Source of the DNA: Pseudemcibacter aquimaris
Lineage (GTDB): Bacteria > Pseudomonadota > Alphaproteobacteria > Sphingomonadales > Emcibacteraceae
Direction of reading: 5' to 3'
NCBI RefSeq assembly: GCF_028869115.1
Contig: NZ_CP079800.1
Span: 3,013,501-3,077,500 of the forward strand
Length of the DNA stretch: 64,000 nt
Each line of letters starts with the position of its first letter. Position 1 is the stretch's first letter. Under the pieces are notes generated by a model. The model saw only the letters and a program-made list of their open reading frames with translations, was not told where the DNA came from and did not search any database. The position numbers and the translations under genes were made by a program. Below, piece by piece: positions 27,701-35,208 of the stretch.

Positions 27701-27973
27701 CGATCCCACGCCTTCACTGGCGCGGCCCGTTAATCTTTTGATGCCACGAATATCAAATACTGCCTCCTCTAGGCGGATAACAATACGGTCTTCCACCTCT
27801 TTGGGGCCGGCACCAAGATAAGGCACACTGACGCTAATCACATCCATCGCAGCAGATGGGAAAGCCGTTTTACCGACGTTAATATAACCAATCGTACCAA
27901 GACCAAAAATAACCAGCATGATCAAATTGGCGGCCACAGGGTTCTTTACGAACCAACCAATTATGTTAGTCAT
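24797..27973 (-). CDS. RND efflux pump inner-membrane permease (AcrB/HAE1 type)
   Basis: At 1058 residues this is a full-length RND permease. An N-terminal helix (NPVAANLIMLVIFGLGTIGY) is followed by a large periplasmic loop, a block of membrane helices containing GIVVDDAIIIGE (helix 4, with the proton-relay Asp pair), and a second set with GVVVNDNLVLLDYINRLR near residues 955-975. It uses the proton gradient to drive drugs or metabolites through a tripartite channel. It overlaps the adaptor gene by eight bases and is the last gene of the operon. The class looks like hydrophobe/amphiphile efflux rather than heavy-metal efflux, but the substrate is unknown. Confidence 0.93.
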   Translation of the reverse strand: MTNIIGWFVKNPVAANLIMLVIFGLGTIGYINVGKTAFPSAAMDVISVSVPYLGAGPKEVEDRIVIRLEEAVFDIRGIKRLTGRASEGVGSITIEIQEGEDVESILNQVKARVDAINTFPSLSERPIVSRNFVQMDIMNLAIYGDASEYELKELGRSVRDRLAAVPGAAKTVLNGQRQYEVSIEVSELQLQKFNLTFDQVSNAISSSSTNLPAGKVDSIAGQIQIVTRGQAYVKQDFEEIVVLQNADGTRVLLKDVANVVDGFTDDHILLRMNGKPGLFIFIRSEGTPDVVKLSAEINRVLDEEIRPSLPDGIEITNWFDTSEIFESRLDMLMWNAVTGLILVFFGLMIFLSPALAGWVTAGIAISFLGCFALLPYTGVSLSMISLFAFLLILGIVVDDAIIIGESVHLENQKGNPGDQGAIDGAAKVARPVIFSAITTMIFFSPMLFIEGVIGQFVLGIPVVVILCLTFSILESLFILPAHLRHLSDKKTNDFARLFLLFIPNFVINGVSNATKAAQGKAKAFLTHVIKRHYRPFLDKALHHKGLSLLVILSMSMIITSIHGAGWIKMVFNPEVSMNFIQAQVRFPAGAPYDIVDEAAFILEEKAREIQAEVEADYPETELFKDLLVMSDGSGSMAFAFLVFQNIEEVNFDVEKYAGRWRDNMPVIPDAREISFDFSTAGGSGESINIMLKSPNSVALDQMAQELKQVYSEYAGLYSITDSADTARTEAVLSIMPSAENMGLTLTDLAMQVRQAFYGQEVQRVARGKDTVKVMVRLPQEDRRSFDTLDDMRIRTRAGGEVPFESVADVDYQRAYTSIQRTDRQRTVTVKANVNKEVANTSEIVSDIREKYIDQWKAKYPDVEVSFEGEQKNQQEFATSLASGFGLALIAIYILLAVAFNSYSQPFIILTALPFAYMGAVLGHLFMGMNFSLYSIMGIVAAAGVVVNDNLVLLDYINRLRHNGEKALRAVEIAAEERFRPIFLTSFTTFIGLAPMMAETSVQAQFLIPTVVSLAFGVLFSTIATLFLVPIVYLYFNDFRKNILGAFKGKSPDQIRPAE

Positions 27974-29162
27974 TCTGGCTCTCCTTTACGGCTTGCGCCA
28001 TTTCTGGAAGGGGGTCTTGAGGAACTGTTTCCACAAGTGTGCCGTCTACGCTAATCCCTAATTGCGATAGGTTCACAATATCACCATCTTCGATGCCTGA
28101 AGCGATAATGACATAGTCAGAATTGGTTTCCAGAACCTCTACCATGCGGGTGCGTAACTTATTTTCACTATCAACGATTAGAACCTGATTGCCCTGACGT
28201 AAGCTTTCACGCGGAAGACGCACAATATTTTCAACCGAGCGCCCCTCAATTTCCGCGCTAACAAACTGGCCTATTGTAATTGGCGCACCATCATCAGGTG
28301 AGAAAAGTTCATCGCCTTTTAATTCTGCAACCACATAAAGAATACGGCTGTTTACATCAATGGTGCCTTCTGTTCTGACCACACGACCATTCCAGATATT
28401 TTCCTTATTGGCAAATTGCCCTTTAAGACGCACATCATATTGTTTTTCACCGGATTGTAACCCTGCAAGATCAAATTGCGCGATATCACGGTTGGTAAGC
28501 GGAAGTCTTACTTCAAGCAGTTCTGTTGAATGATAAGTACCGATCGTATTTCCACGATTTAAAAATTGCCCAAGGTCCACACTTTTCGCCGTTAACAGCC
28601 CATCATATGGCGCACGAATTTCTGTTCTTTCAAGATCAAGTTTCGCTCTGCTTAAACTTGCTTCGGCGGATCTTAAGGCTGCTATTGCCCCTTCACGCTG
28701 TGGAATTCTTAATGTCAGGTCACTGGCTTCACCTTGACCCAATTCTTCCCATTCTGCTTTGGCAAGGGCGCCTTCTGCCTCTTCTTGCATTACGCGTTGT
28801 TTGCGTTCCGCAATGCTCGATTCCGCAGTGATAACAGCGAGCTCGTAATCGCGTGGGTCAATTTTTAAAATCAGTTCGCCTTTTTTAAAACGGCCCCCCG
28901 CTACGAACTTTGGTGATACATATGTAATCTCACCCGCCACTTGCGGAATAAGATTAATCACCTGTCTAGCTGCAACAGTCCCCTGACTTTCAACAAAAAG
29001 CTTAACATCAGATGTTTTTGCCTCTACTGAACGGATTGTACGCGCCAATACTTCTGATTCCTGACTTTCCGGTTCTGGCCCAAAACTAACAATCGTAAAT
29101 GCCACACCAACACCAATACCAAGAACCAATAGTCCCGGAAGAATTCTTTTTATTATACTCAT
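27966..29162 (-). CDS. RND efflux periplasmic adaptor (membrane fusion protein)
   Basis: The 398-residue protein has a membrane anchor (residues 8-28), a split lipoyl/barrel-sandwich domain (VAARQVINLIPQVAGEITYVSP and its partner TEIRAPYDGLLTAKSVDLGQFL), an alpha-helical hairpin between them (about residues 110-170), and beta-barrel and membrane-proximal domains to the C-terminus. It couples the permease to the outer-membrane channel. Its start overlaps the stop of the outer-membrane gene by four bases and its end overlaps the permease start, so all three are tightly translationally coupled. Confidence 0.92.
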   Translation of the reverse strand: MSIIKRILPGLLVLGIGVGVAFTIVSFGPEPESQESEVLARTIRSVEAKTSDVKLFVESQGTVAARQVINLIPQVAGEITYVSPKFVAGGRFKKGELILKIDPRDYELAVITAESSIAERKQRVMQEEAEGALAKAEWEELGQGEASDLTLRIPQREGAIAALRSAEASLSRAKLDLERTEIRAPYDGLLTAKSVDLGQFLNRGNTIGTYHSTELLEVRLPLTNRDIAQFDLAGLQSGEKQYDVRLKGQFANKENIWNGRVVRTEGTIDVNSRILYVVAELKGDELFSPDDGAPITIGQFVSAEIEGRSVENIVRLPRESLRQGNQVLIVDSENKLRTRMVEVLETNSDYVIIASGIEDGDIVNLSQLGISVDGTLVETVPQDPLPEMAQAVKESQND

Positions 29163-30682
29163 GACTGATACTCCTGGACTTCTGCGGAAATTTGTACACT
29201 TTGCTCGTTATTTTGAATTATATTAGCATTTTCTTCTATTAATGGTGCTGTCGAGGTCGTAAAATCACCACCAAGCGCAAGATATAGTGAAATGCGATTA
29301 TTAATGCGTTGTTTTTTGATGCTTAAAAGCTGGCTTTGTTGCGTCAGGCTTTGACGCTGTGATTGCAATAGTGTTGCAATGGGAATAAGCCCTTGTGAAT
29401 ATTGCTCAAGCGCGACACGTTCAGCAGCAATCGCATTCAGTGCAGCGCTTTCAGTAAATGCCACACGCGCTGCAAGCGAACGATCATTATCAAGTGCATC
29501 TTCAACTTCTTTAAAAGCGCGCAGCAATGTTGTTGCATAATTTTGCTTTTGTGCTTCAAAGTTTAATTGTTCTGCTTTTGCCGCATATCTTAATTGACCG
29601 CCTTGGAAAATAGGTTGGGTAATGCCGCCAATTAAATTCCAGAAAACATTATCAAATTTTAATAGCTCGCCGAACTCTTCTGTCGTGTTATTACCACGTG
29701 CCGTAATTGAAATGGTCGGTAGCATTGCTTTTTCAGATGCCTCCGCACGATATGCTGCCGCATATAATCTTGCCCGTGCCGACCTCAAATCTGGTCTGCG
29801 CTCAATGATTTCAAGGGGCACACCAACCGGAACATCATCCATGATATCTGGAATTTGGCCAGCTACATCCATCGCCGCCGCAGGATATTTCCCTGCGAAT
29901 AACTCGAGCTGACGAAGGGCAGTGTAATATAATGTCATTCGTTGCTGTTCGGTTGCTTTGGATGCTTCAAGATTGGTCACAGAAAGTCTTAAATCCAGTC
30001 CGCTTGATAGACCGCGTTCAAAACGGTTTCTGATGATTTTTGTGGCTCGTTCGTAGTTTTCCACTGTGCTGATTGCCAGATCCCACTGCTGTTTTGCCTC
30101 AATAACATCAAACCATCCTTGGGCCACTTGTGACGCTAGTGAAAGCCTTGCGCCATAATAATCATATTCCGCGACTTCATAATTGGACCTTGCGACGGCG
30201 GTATTTGCAGAAAGCCTTCCCCATACGTCAACTTCCCAACTGGCATCAAGACCAATGTTATAGTTGGTATTTGTATTGGAAATGGGTTGCTGAACAGTAC
30301 CCGGCTGCTGTCCCTGATTAATTTGTTGATTAAAATTGGAAAACTGGTTTTTTGATTTTGTCACATTACCGGATGCACCAATGCGCGGCAACATACGGCC
30401 AAAGGCAGCGTCTGCGTTATAACCAGCTGCCTGCATTCTTAAAGCAACTTCGTTATAATTTGGGTTTTTTTCTAACACCTCAGCCACAAACTGGCTTAAG
30501 TCAGGGTTGTTCATCTGATCCAACCAGCCATCTTCAACGGAAAATGAACCGCTGTTTGCTGTTTGCCATTCTTTTGAAATATCAATCTGGCCGGACATTT
30601 CACTGTCCAGATCAGGAAGAGATGCACAGGACGCTAACATCAGCGACATCGCCGACATAGTCCACAAGTTAGACGTATTCAT
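29159..30682 (-). CDS. Outer-membrane efflux lipoprotein (NodT/TolC family)
   Basis: The signal peptide ends in a lipobox (MLASCASLP), as in OprM/NodT channels. The mature part has two repeated outer-membrane efflux domains with long coiled-coil helices and two strand pairs each (for example LGLDASWEVDVWGRL and IGGITQPIFQGGQLR). PVGVPLEIIERRPDLRSARA is the NodT-type signature. I chose the ATG at 30682 because the lipoprotein signal begins there; the open frame upstream adds 43 residues that do not look like a secretion signal. It is the first gene of the operon. The 176 bases upstream hold the presumed promoter, but I saw no clear operator. Confidence 0.9.
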   Translation of the reverse strand: MNTSNLWTMSAMSLMLASCASLPDLDSEMSGQIDISKEWQTANSGSFSVEDGWLDQMNNPDLSQFVAEVLEKNPNYNEVALRMQAAGYNADAAFGRMLPRIGASGNVTKSKNQFSNFNQQINQGQQPGTVQQPISNTNTNYNIGLDASWEVDVWGRLSANTAVARSNYEVAEYDYYGARLSLASQVAQGWFDVIEAKQQWDLAISTVENYERATKIIRNRFERGLSSGLDLRLSVTNLEASKATEQQRMTLYYTALRQLELFAGKYPAAAMDVAGQIPDIMDDVPVGVPLEIIERRPDLRSARARLYAAAYRAEASEKAMLPTISITARGNNTTEEFGELLKFDNVFWNLIGGITQPIFQGGQLRYAAKAEQLNFEAQKQNYATTLLRAFKEVEDALDNDRSLAARVAFTESAALNAIAAERVALEQYSQGLIPIATLLQSQRQSLTQQSQLLSIKKQRINNRISLYLALGGDFTTSTAPLIEENANIIQNNEQSVQISAEVQEYQS

Positions 30683-30858
30683 AAATAAATACTCTTTTAT
30701 TTCTCGACCCGGTAAGCTGTTTTGTTTTTTATTGCTTCCGAATACTTGATTTTTATTGAAATATCTTCCTGAACACAAAATAGCGCGAACCAATATAAAG
30801 CACCAGTGCAAATAATGTCACTTATCTCAAATTTTTGTGATTTTAACTCAAAAAAACA

Positions 30859-31689
30859 CTATTCACTTCGGATTTCATCGAGTTTTTCGCCATCCACCGA
30901 AAAACAAATAGCAACCAGTTCACCACCACGGCCACAGCCCGCATCAATAGTGGCGGTGAATTCCCCATCAAGCTTAACGCCACCATTGGCATGATCGTAA
31001 CCACGAATGACTTTGGCAAAATCTGAAAATCTTGCCGTTAATCCGTCAAATTGCCCATTATCCCACCAGAATTGATCCTTTTGCATTGCAAGCGGGCGAC
31101 TTGGATCAATGCTTGCATGGACAAATAACAACCTGCCATCATCCGTCATACAGGCACGCTTAAGTGAATTGGTTAATTCCACATGACCGGGACAGCCTTG
31201 AATTTTACGTCTGATGCCATTTGTCCATTTGGTCAGCGCAACGGTTCCCTGTCTAACGATGGATCTCGCGGCTGTTTCATCTTCACCATATGCTTTTAGC
31301 GAATATTCAATACCGTGACTAAGAAGCCAATCCATCACTTCAACTGGATTTGGCGCATAATGAAGCTGAAGTAGCTTAAAAAACATTTCTTCACGAGCAC
31401 CGCGAAGATAAATGAAATCTTCTGGCATAAAGACTTCAGGAAGCGACATGATTTTGCGGCGGGCAAATAAAATTTCGTCATAGGTTTCTTTATTCTGATC
31501 CGATAGACCAAAATAATTTCCAAGGTATACGAGCTTATCGCCACGACGAAACTTGGAAATAAGTGTTTTATGAACCTTTTCAAGTGGTTCAAGTTGCCCG
31601 TGAATAGCACCGATGGCCCAGATTCGTTTGGCACCATGAAGGATACCATACCTATTATTATCCAAGCATGTGACGTCTGACGTGCTCAT
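30859..31689 (-). CDS. PPP-fold metallophosphatase homologue lacking most metal ligands (likely pseudoenzyme)
   Basis: The layout is that of bacterial PPP-type serine/threonine phosphatases, but the signature motifs are altered. GDxHG reads G27-A28-I29-H30-G31, GDxxDRG reads G57-N58-Y59-F60-G61-L-S, and GNHE reads G97-A98-R99-E100. Later elements are partly kept: H191 in FVHASIDP, H233 in RGYDHANGG, and IDAGCGRGG before LVAICF. With the metal-binding Asp, Asp and Asn-His positions replaced, ordinary di-metal catalysis seems unlikely, so it may bind a partner or nucleotide instead. It lies downstream of CarD on the same strand but beyond a terminator, so it may be transcribed separately. Confidence 0.7.
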   Translation of the reverse strand: MSTSDVTCLDNNRYGILHGAKRIWAIGAIHGQLEPLEKVHKTLISKFRRGDKLVYLGNYFGLSDQNKETYDEILFARRKIMSLPEVFMPEDFIYLRGAREEMFFKLLQLHYAPNPVEVMDWLLSHGIEYSLKAYGEDETAARSIVRQGTVALTKWTNGIRRKIQGCPGHVELTNSLKRACMTDDGRLLFVHASIDPSRPLAMQKDQFWWDNGQFDGLTARFSDFAKVIRGYDHANGGVKLDGEFTATIDAGCGRGGELVAICFSVDGEKLDEIRSE

Positions 31690-31760
31690 AAATTAAATAT
31701 ACCCTGAAAGAAAAACGATAAGCTTGGAAAGTAACAATTTTATACAATAAGTGAAACAAA

Positions 31761-31787
31761 AAAAGCCTGCATAATGCAGGCTTTTTT
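31761..31787 (-). terminator. Intrinsic terminator after carD
   Basis: AGCCTGC-ATAAT-GCAGGCT, flanked by A and T runs, makes a hairpin that can work on both strands. Its main job is probably to end the minus-strand CarD transcript, whose stop codon is at 31811. Confidence 0.88.
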
Positions 31788-31810
31788 CTTAATTTATTTT
31801 TGAGCTTAAC

Positions 31811-32323
31811 TTAAGCAGCAATTTCAGGCGAAAGAACTGTTTCAAGTTTTGTCATGGCATCTTTTTCACAGATGTCTTCAACAGCCGCAACTTCGCGGGC
31901 AAGGCGACTAATCGCTGCTTCAAAGATTTGACGTTCTGAATATGATTGTTCTGATTGATCGCCACTGCGATAAAGGTCACGAACTACTTCCGCAAGGAAA
32001 ATCACGCTGCCGGAATTGATTTTTGATTCATATTCCTGTGCACGGCGGCTCCACATTGTGCGTTTGATTTTGGCTTTGCCTTTTAATGTTTCAAAGGCTT
32101 TTTCCATTGTATCTTTATCAGAAATGGCACGCATACCAGCAGCCACTGCTTTATTAGTCGGCACTCTCAGTGTCATTCTTTCTCTTTCAAAACGAATAAC
32201 ATATAGCTCAATTGACATACCTGAAATTTCTTGTACCTGAATATCAATGATATTGCCCACACCGTGCTTTGGGTAAACGATGTTCTGATCAATAGAAAAT
32301 TCTAACTTTTCTGATTTAGCCAT
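31811..32323 (-). CDS. carD: CarD-family transcriptional regulator
   Basis: The N-terminal CarD/TRCF RNA-polymerase-interacting domain begins with FSIDQNIVYPKHGVGNIIDIQ and continues to about residue 70. A helical C-terminal domain (TMWSRRAQEYESKINSGS ... QIFEAAISRLAREVAAVEDI) follows, the part that contacts promoter DNA in other CarD proteins. CarD binds the RNA polymerase beta subunit and stabilises open complexes, for example at rRNA promoters. The start at 32323 is chosen because GGAGAG lies eight bases before it; the longer frame adds 48 residues with no CarD similarity. The 364-base gap upstream holds its promoter and the ferredoxin terminator. Confidence 0.93.
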   Translation of the reverse strand: MAKSEKLEFSIDQNIVYPKHGVGNIIDIQVQEISGMSIELYVIRFERERMTLRVPTNKAVAAGMRAISDKDTMEKAFETLKGKAKIKRTMWSRRAQEYESKINSGSVIFLAEVVRDLYRSGDQSEQSYSERQIFEAAISRLAREVAAVEDICEKDAMTKLETVLSPEIAA

Positions 32324-32603
32324 TAAAAAACTCTCCGTTACTGTCTCAAGCGCATTCAAAGCATAAAAAAGCTTCCGCCGGACGCTAAATTTCAAATTTA
32401 AAAATAAACCGCTTAAGTATTTAAAGGACACATACCGAGAAATGCATAATTTTAAAAAATTACGCAAAAAACCTGCTCTGGCCTAATGTTTTGCCATTCG
32501 CAAGAATCACTTCTATATTTCAGAATCGGTGCAGAATCAGTATGTTATGTTTGTTCCCTGTTAAACAATCGCGTTCTATGGATATATTGTAACATAAAAT
32601 TAA

Positions 32604-32664
32604 CAAAAAATATACCCCTTATCTCACATGTAATATTTCAATTACACATAAGATAAGGGGTATA
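32604..32664 (-). terminator. Long hairpin terminator after the ferredoxin gene
   Basis: ATACCCCTTATCT (32612-32624) pairs with AGATAAGGGGTAT (32651-32663), extended by one more pair. A four-base mismatch follows, then TGTAAT pairs with ATTACA around a six-base loop. On the minus strand it ends in ATATTTTTT. The stem is unusually long for a simple terminator and may also protect the transcript 3' end. Confidence 0.85.
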
Positions 32665-32687
32665 ACTAATCTTCTAGATCCTAAAGC

Positions 32688-33026
32688 TTAGGAACCTTCG
32701 CCAGGATTTTCACTGAAATATTTGCTGAATTTATCTGCTTCAGATACAACATCGTCCGCACCATCCATCGCATCTTTCTGTTCAGTGATATTTGGCCAGT
32801 CATCTGCATATTTTTCAGCGAGCTCAACCCATCTTTCCATACCGTCTTCAGTATCCGGAAGAATGGCTTCCGCAGGACATTCAGGTTCACATACACCACA
32901 ATCGATACATTCGCTTGGGTTAATGATCAACATGTTTTCACCTTCGTAAAAACAATCCACCGGACAGACTTCCACACAGTCTGTATATTTACAGTTAATA
33001 CACGCTTCTGTTACGACGTATGTCAT
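32688..33026 (-). CDS. fdxA: Seven-iron ferredoxin (3Fe-4S/4Fe-4S)
   Basis: The protein opens [29 protein letters not shown] and continues with [21 protein letters not shown]. This is the FdxA pattern of one cluster with the altered CxxxxxxC spacing typical of a 3Fe-4S site plus one 4Fe-4S site. The acidic C-terminal tail (to residue 112) is normal for the alphaproteobacterial type. It carries electrons for cytoplasmic oxidoreductases. AGGAG six bases upstream supports the start. A helicase-S4-ferredoxin-CarD order is familiar from other Alphaproteobacteria; here three extra genes separate the S4 and ferredoxin genes. Confidence 0.94.
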   Translation of the reverse strand: MTYVVTEACINCKYTDCVEVCPVDCFYEGENMLIINPSECIDCGVCEPECPAEAILPDTEDGMERWVELAEKYADDWPNITEQKDAMDGADDVVSEADKFSKYFSENPGEGS

Positions 33027-33116
33027 CGAGCTCTCCTAATAATCATCAGTCGTTAGTTTCTTTATACAAACTGCATATAGCACTTTTCTTAAAGACGTCA
33101 AATGTAATTATATATT

Positions 33117-33587
33117 TTATAAAATATTATTTTCTTGCTTGACTTTTTTACGGATTTCACCACTTTGCTTGTCCGATATATATAATAGGCCTGCGATACG
33201 GCGCATCAGGTTACTTTCGTATACATCTTCTTCACCGTCAGCAAAAACCACACCCCACAACATTTCCATGATATGGGCTCGGCCCTCATCATCAAAATGA
33301 TTCTTTATTTCTTTAGTAAAGGATAAAATTTGGATTGATTGGCTTTGCTTGTCTTCCGCCAGATGCAACAATTCTTTCGCATCTTCAGATGATAGTTTTA
33401 GTTTACCCGTTAAAATACTCTCGATAACGTTTCGCTCTTTATCATCGAACTCACCGTCTTGCGTGGCGACCTCAACCATAAGTGCTGCGGCGGCCAGCTT
33501 TTCTGCATCAATTGTTTGGGTTTTAACTTGATCTTGGCCAGAACCATCCGCAGCAAAAAAGCTGCCGAGCTTATTAAAAATAGACAC
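33117..33587 (-). CDS. TerB-family tellurite-resistance-like protein
   Basis: A helical TerB domain occupies about residues 25-150, with the acidic pattern ALMVEVATQDGEFDDKERNVIESIL followed by MLWGVVFADGEEDVYESNLMRRIAGLL. TerB-like proteins bind divalent metals through these acidic clusters and occur in envelope stress and tellurite resistance systems. No other ter gene is present. It starts 14 bases downstream of the tetR gene, so the two are probably one operon and could share regulation. Confidence 0.85.
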   Translation of the reverse strand: MSIFNKLGSFFAADGSGQDQVKTQTIDAEKLAAAALMVEVATQDGEFDDKERNVIESILTGKLKLSSEDAKELLHLAEDKQSQSIQILSFTKEIKNHFDDEGRAHIMEMLWGVVFADGEEDVYESNLMRRIAGLLYISDKQSGEIRKKVKQENNIL

Positions 33588-33601
33588 CCTGTTTTATCCT
33601 T

Positions 33602-34216
33602 TTATTTTTCAAACATTGATCTTGTATAAAAGGATATCACTTCGCTGACAACTTCTCTTTTGTTGTCGCCTTTCGGAACGTCGTCATTCATCACATCATT
33701 AAGAATAAGACTGGCAAGCCCATGAACCAATGACCAACTGGTTAACCTGATTAATCTTGGGGATAATTCCGGTGAATGCGGTAATTTCATACAGTTTGAA
33801 ATTACCTGTTCCAAAACATCGTAGCCTTTCTTTTCTTGTTCGAAAAGATGAGCATGTTTTTCTTTGTCTTCCAGACTGCCACCGAACATCAGTCTGAAAT
33901 GCGCGGAATAATCCTGTGAGAAATCATAATAAGCGACACCCATATTGATAAGTTGCTCTACCGGGTCATCAGTACCCTGACATGCTTTAACCATATGTTC
34001 CTGTAAAAGGGCTGAACCCTCACTTATCAGCACAACGATGAGCGCTTCTTTATCTTCGAAATGACGATAGGGTGCTGTTTGTGAAACACCCGCTTTTCTG
34101 GCTAGCGCCCTTAAACTTAAATCCTGTAATGTCCCCTCTTTCAGAATTTCAAGCGCAGAGGAAATCAATACCTCTCTAAGATTGCCATGATGATATGTTG
34201 ATTTTTTTGTATTCAT
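33602..34216 (-). CDS. TetR/AcrR-family transcriptional regulator
   Basis: The N-terminal helix-turn-helix (LISSALEILKEGTLQDLSLRALARKAGVSQTAPYRHFEDKEALI, about residues 17-60) is typical, and HHGNLREVL just before it places this in the TetR group with a WHG-type C-terminal domain (LTSWSLVHGLASLIL). The effector is unknown. A 22-bp inverted repeat (AAACATT-N8-AATGTTT, 34242-34263) overlaps the promoter of its own gene, so autorepression is likely. The TerB gene directly downstream would share this control. No obvious copy of the site lies before the RND efflux operon. Confidence 0.9.
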   Translation of the reverse strand: MNTKKSTYHHGNLREVLISSALEILKEGTLQDLSLRALARKAGVSQTAPYRHFEDKEALIVVLISEGSALLQEHMVKACQGTDDPVEQLINMGVAYYDFSQDYSAHFRLMFGGSLEDKEKHAHLFEQEKKGYDVLEQVISNCMKLPHSPELSPRLIRLTSWSLVHGLASLILNDVMNDDVPKGDNKREVVSEVISFYTRSMFEK

Positions 34217-34241
34217 TTTTACCTATACTAATCCCTATATA

Positions 34242-34273
34242 AAACATTTTAGGAATAATGTTTACACTGTCAA
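34242..34273 (-). promoter_or_regulatory. Promoter and autoregulatory operator of the tetR-terB operon
   Basis: On the minus strand TTGACA (34273-34268), a 16-base spacer and TAAAAT (34251-34246) make a strong sigma-70-type promoter. The inverted repeat AAACATT-N8-AATGTTT (34242-34263) covers the -10 and most of the spacer, the classic place for a TetR-type operator. Confidence 0.6.
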
Positions 34274-34277
34274 TATA

Positions 34278-34790
34278 TTATTGTTCTAGTATCAATGTGT
34301 CATTTGCAAATTCAAACCGGTTAAGCCGATTTAAGAAATTCATCCCTAAAAGTGATACGGCCAACATCCCTTCTCTGGCCACAAAGGCTTTTACATCATA
34401 AAGTTCGATGACGCCAACAGAAATACGGTCAATGGTAATTTCGGCGACCGTTGTCATACCGGCGGCTGTTCTAACCGGGATTGTATAATCATTTTCATTA
34501 AGATACAGATTAAGCCTTTCCGCATCCTGATGGCTTAAGGTTAATTGTGTTGCACCGGTATCAACAATGAAATTTATTTCAGTATTATCAACATTCATAT
34601 TGATCCAATAATGACCATCATTGCTTCTTGGGAACCTCAATGAATGGGCAACGCCAAGGTTTGGCTGTTGTTGGGTATTTGACGCTGTATTAGGCCTGTT
34701 TGAAATTTGCGTCAGTAATTCTTCACCATAATACTGGTAAAGAAAATAAATTCCCAAAAGAAATATAAATGATTGAATAAACGTCTTCAT
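34278..34790 (-). CDS. Retropepsin-like aspartic protease (TIGR02281 type, membrane-anchored)
   Basis: An N-terminal membrane anchor (FIQSFIFLLGIYFLYQY) is followed by a linker and a retropepsin-like domain with the catalytic D77-T-G-A motif in NFIVDTGATQLTLS. The C-terminal MNFLNRLNRFEF segment is characteristic of the clan AA, TIGR02281 group. It should work as a dimer facing the periplasm. The substrate is unknown. It lies between the HslR-like gene (31 bases upstream) and tetR. Confidence 0.87.
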   Translation of the reverse strand: MKTFIQSFIFLLGIYFLYQYYGEELLTQISNRPNTASNTQQQPNLGVAHSLRFPRSNDGHYWINMNVDNTEINFIVDTGATQLTLSHQDAERLNLYLNENDYTIPVRTAAGMTTVAEITIDRISVGVIELYDVKAFVAREGMLAVSLLGMNFLNRLNRFEFANDTLILEQ

Positions 34791-34821
34791 TTATCGCCCT
34801 ATGTTTGTGATTAAATGAACT

Positions 34822-35208
34822 TTAATCTCTGTTCATTAATCGGTCAATGGCTCTGCGGTCTGCTTTTGTCGGACGGCCCAATCCTTTTTCACGTATATGA
34901 AGAACGTCTTTGACCTCGGCTTTTTTCTCTTCGCGGGCTGGGGTAAGGTCTTCATATAACAATTGCGCCTCTGGTGCGGGGCCACGCCTTGTCCCAATGC
35001 CAAGCACCTTTGCAATCAAAATCTGGTCAGCACGGGTAAATGTCAACACATCGCCAATGGTAACGACCGCACTGGATTTTTTGGTAACATTTCCATTAAG
35101 TCGGACTTTGCCGCCACGCACCATTTTGGTGGCAAGTGATCTGGTTTTATAAAATCTGGCATGCCAAAGCCACACATCAATACGCTGCGTGGCTTTTTCA
35201 CCTGACAT
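34822..35208 (-). CDS. S4-domain RNA-binding protein (HslR/Hsp15-like)
   Basis: The S4 RNA-binding domain spans about residues 8-70 (RIDVWLWHARFYKTRSLATKMVRGGKVRLNG), followed by a basic C-terminal tail (REKGLGRPTKADRRAIDRL). Hsp15-type proteins bind free 50S subunits carrying nascent chains and help recycle stalled ribosomes after heat shock. The ATG shares its A with the stop of the helicase gene (TAATG), indicating translational coupling. Confidence 0.9.
   Translation of the reverse strand: MSGEKATQRIDVWLWHARFYKTRSLATKMVRGGKVRLNGNVTKKSSAVVTIGDVLTFTRADQILIAKVLGIGTRRGPAPEAQLLYEDLTPAREEKKAEVKDVLHIREKGLGRPTKADRRAIDRLMNRD

Noticed and set aside
24797-30682. Heavy-metal (CzcA-type) efflux operon
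   Set aside because: The permease looks like the HAE1/AcrB drug class, with no metal-binding motif or metal sensor nearby.
32324-32687. Extra gene or tRNA between carD and fdxA
   Set aside because: Apart from the fdxA hairpin and the presumed carD promoter, the stretch has no cloverleaf and no ORF with a Shine-Dalgarno.
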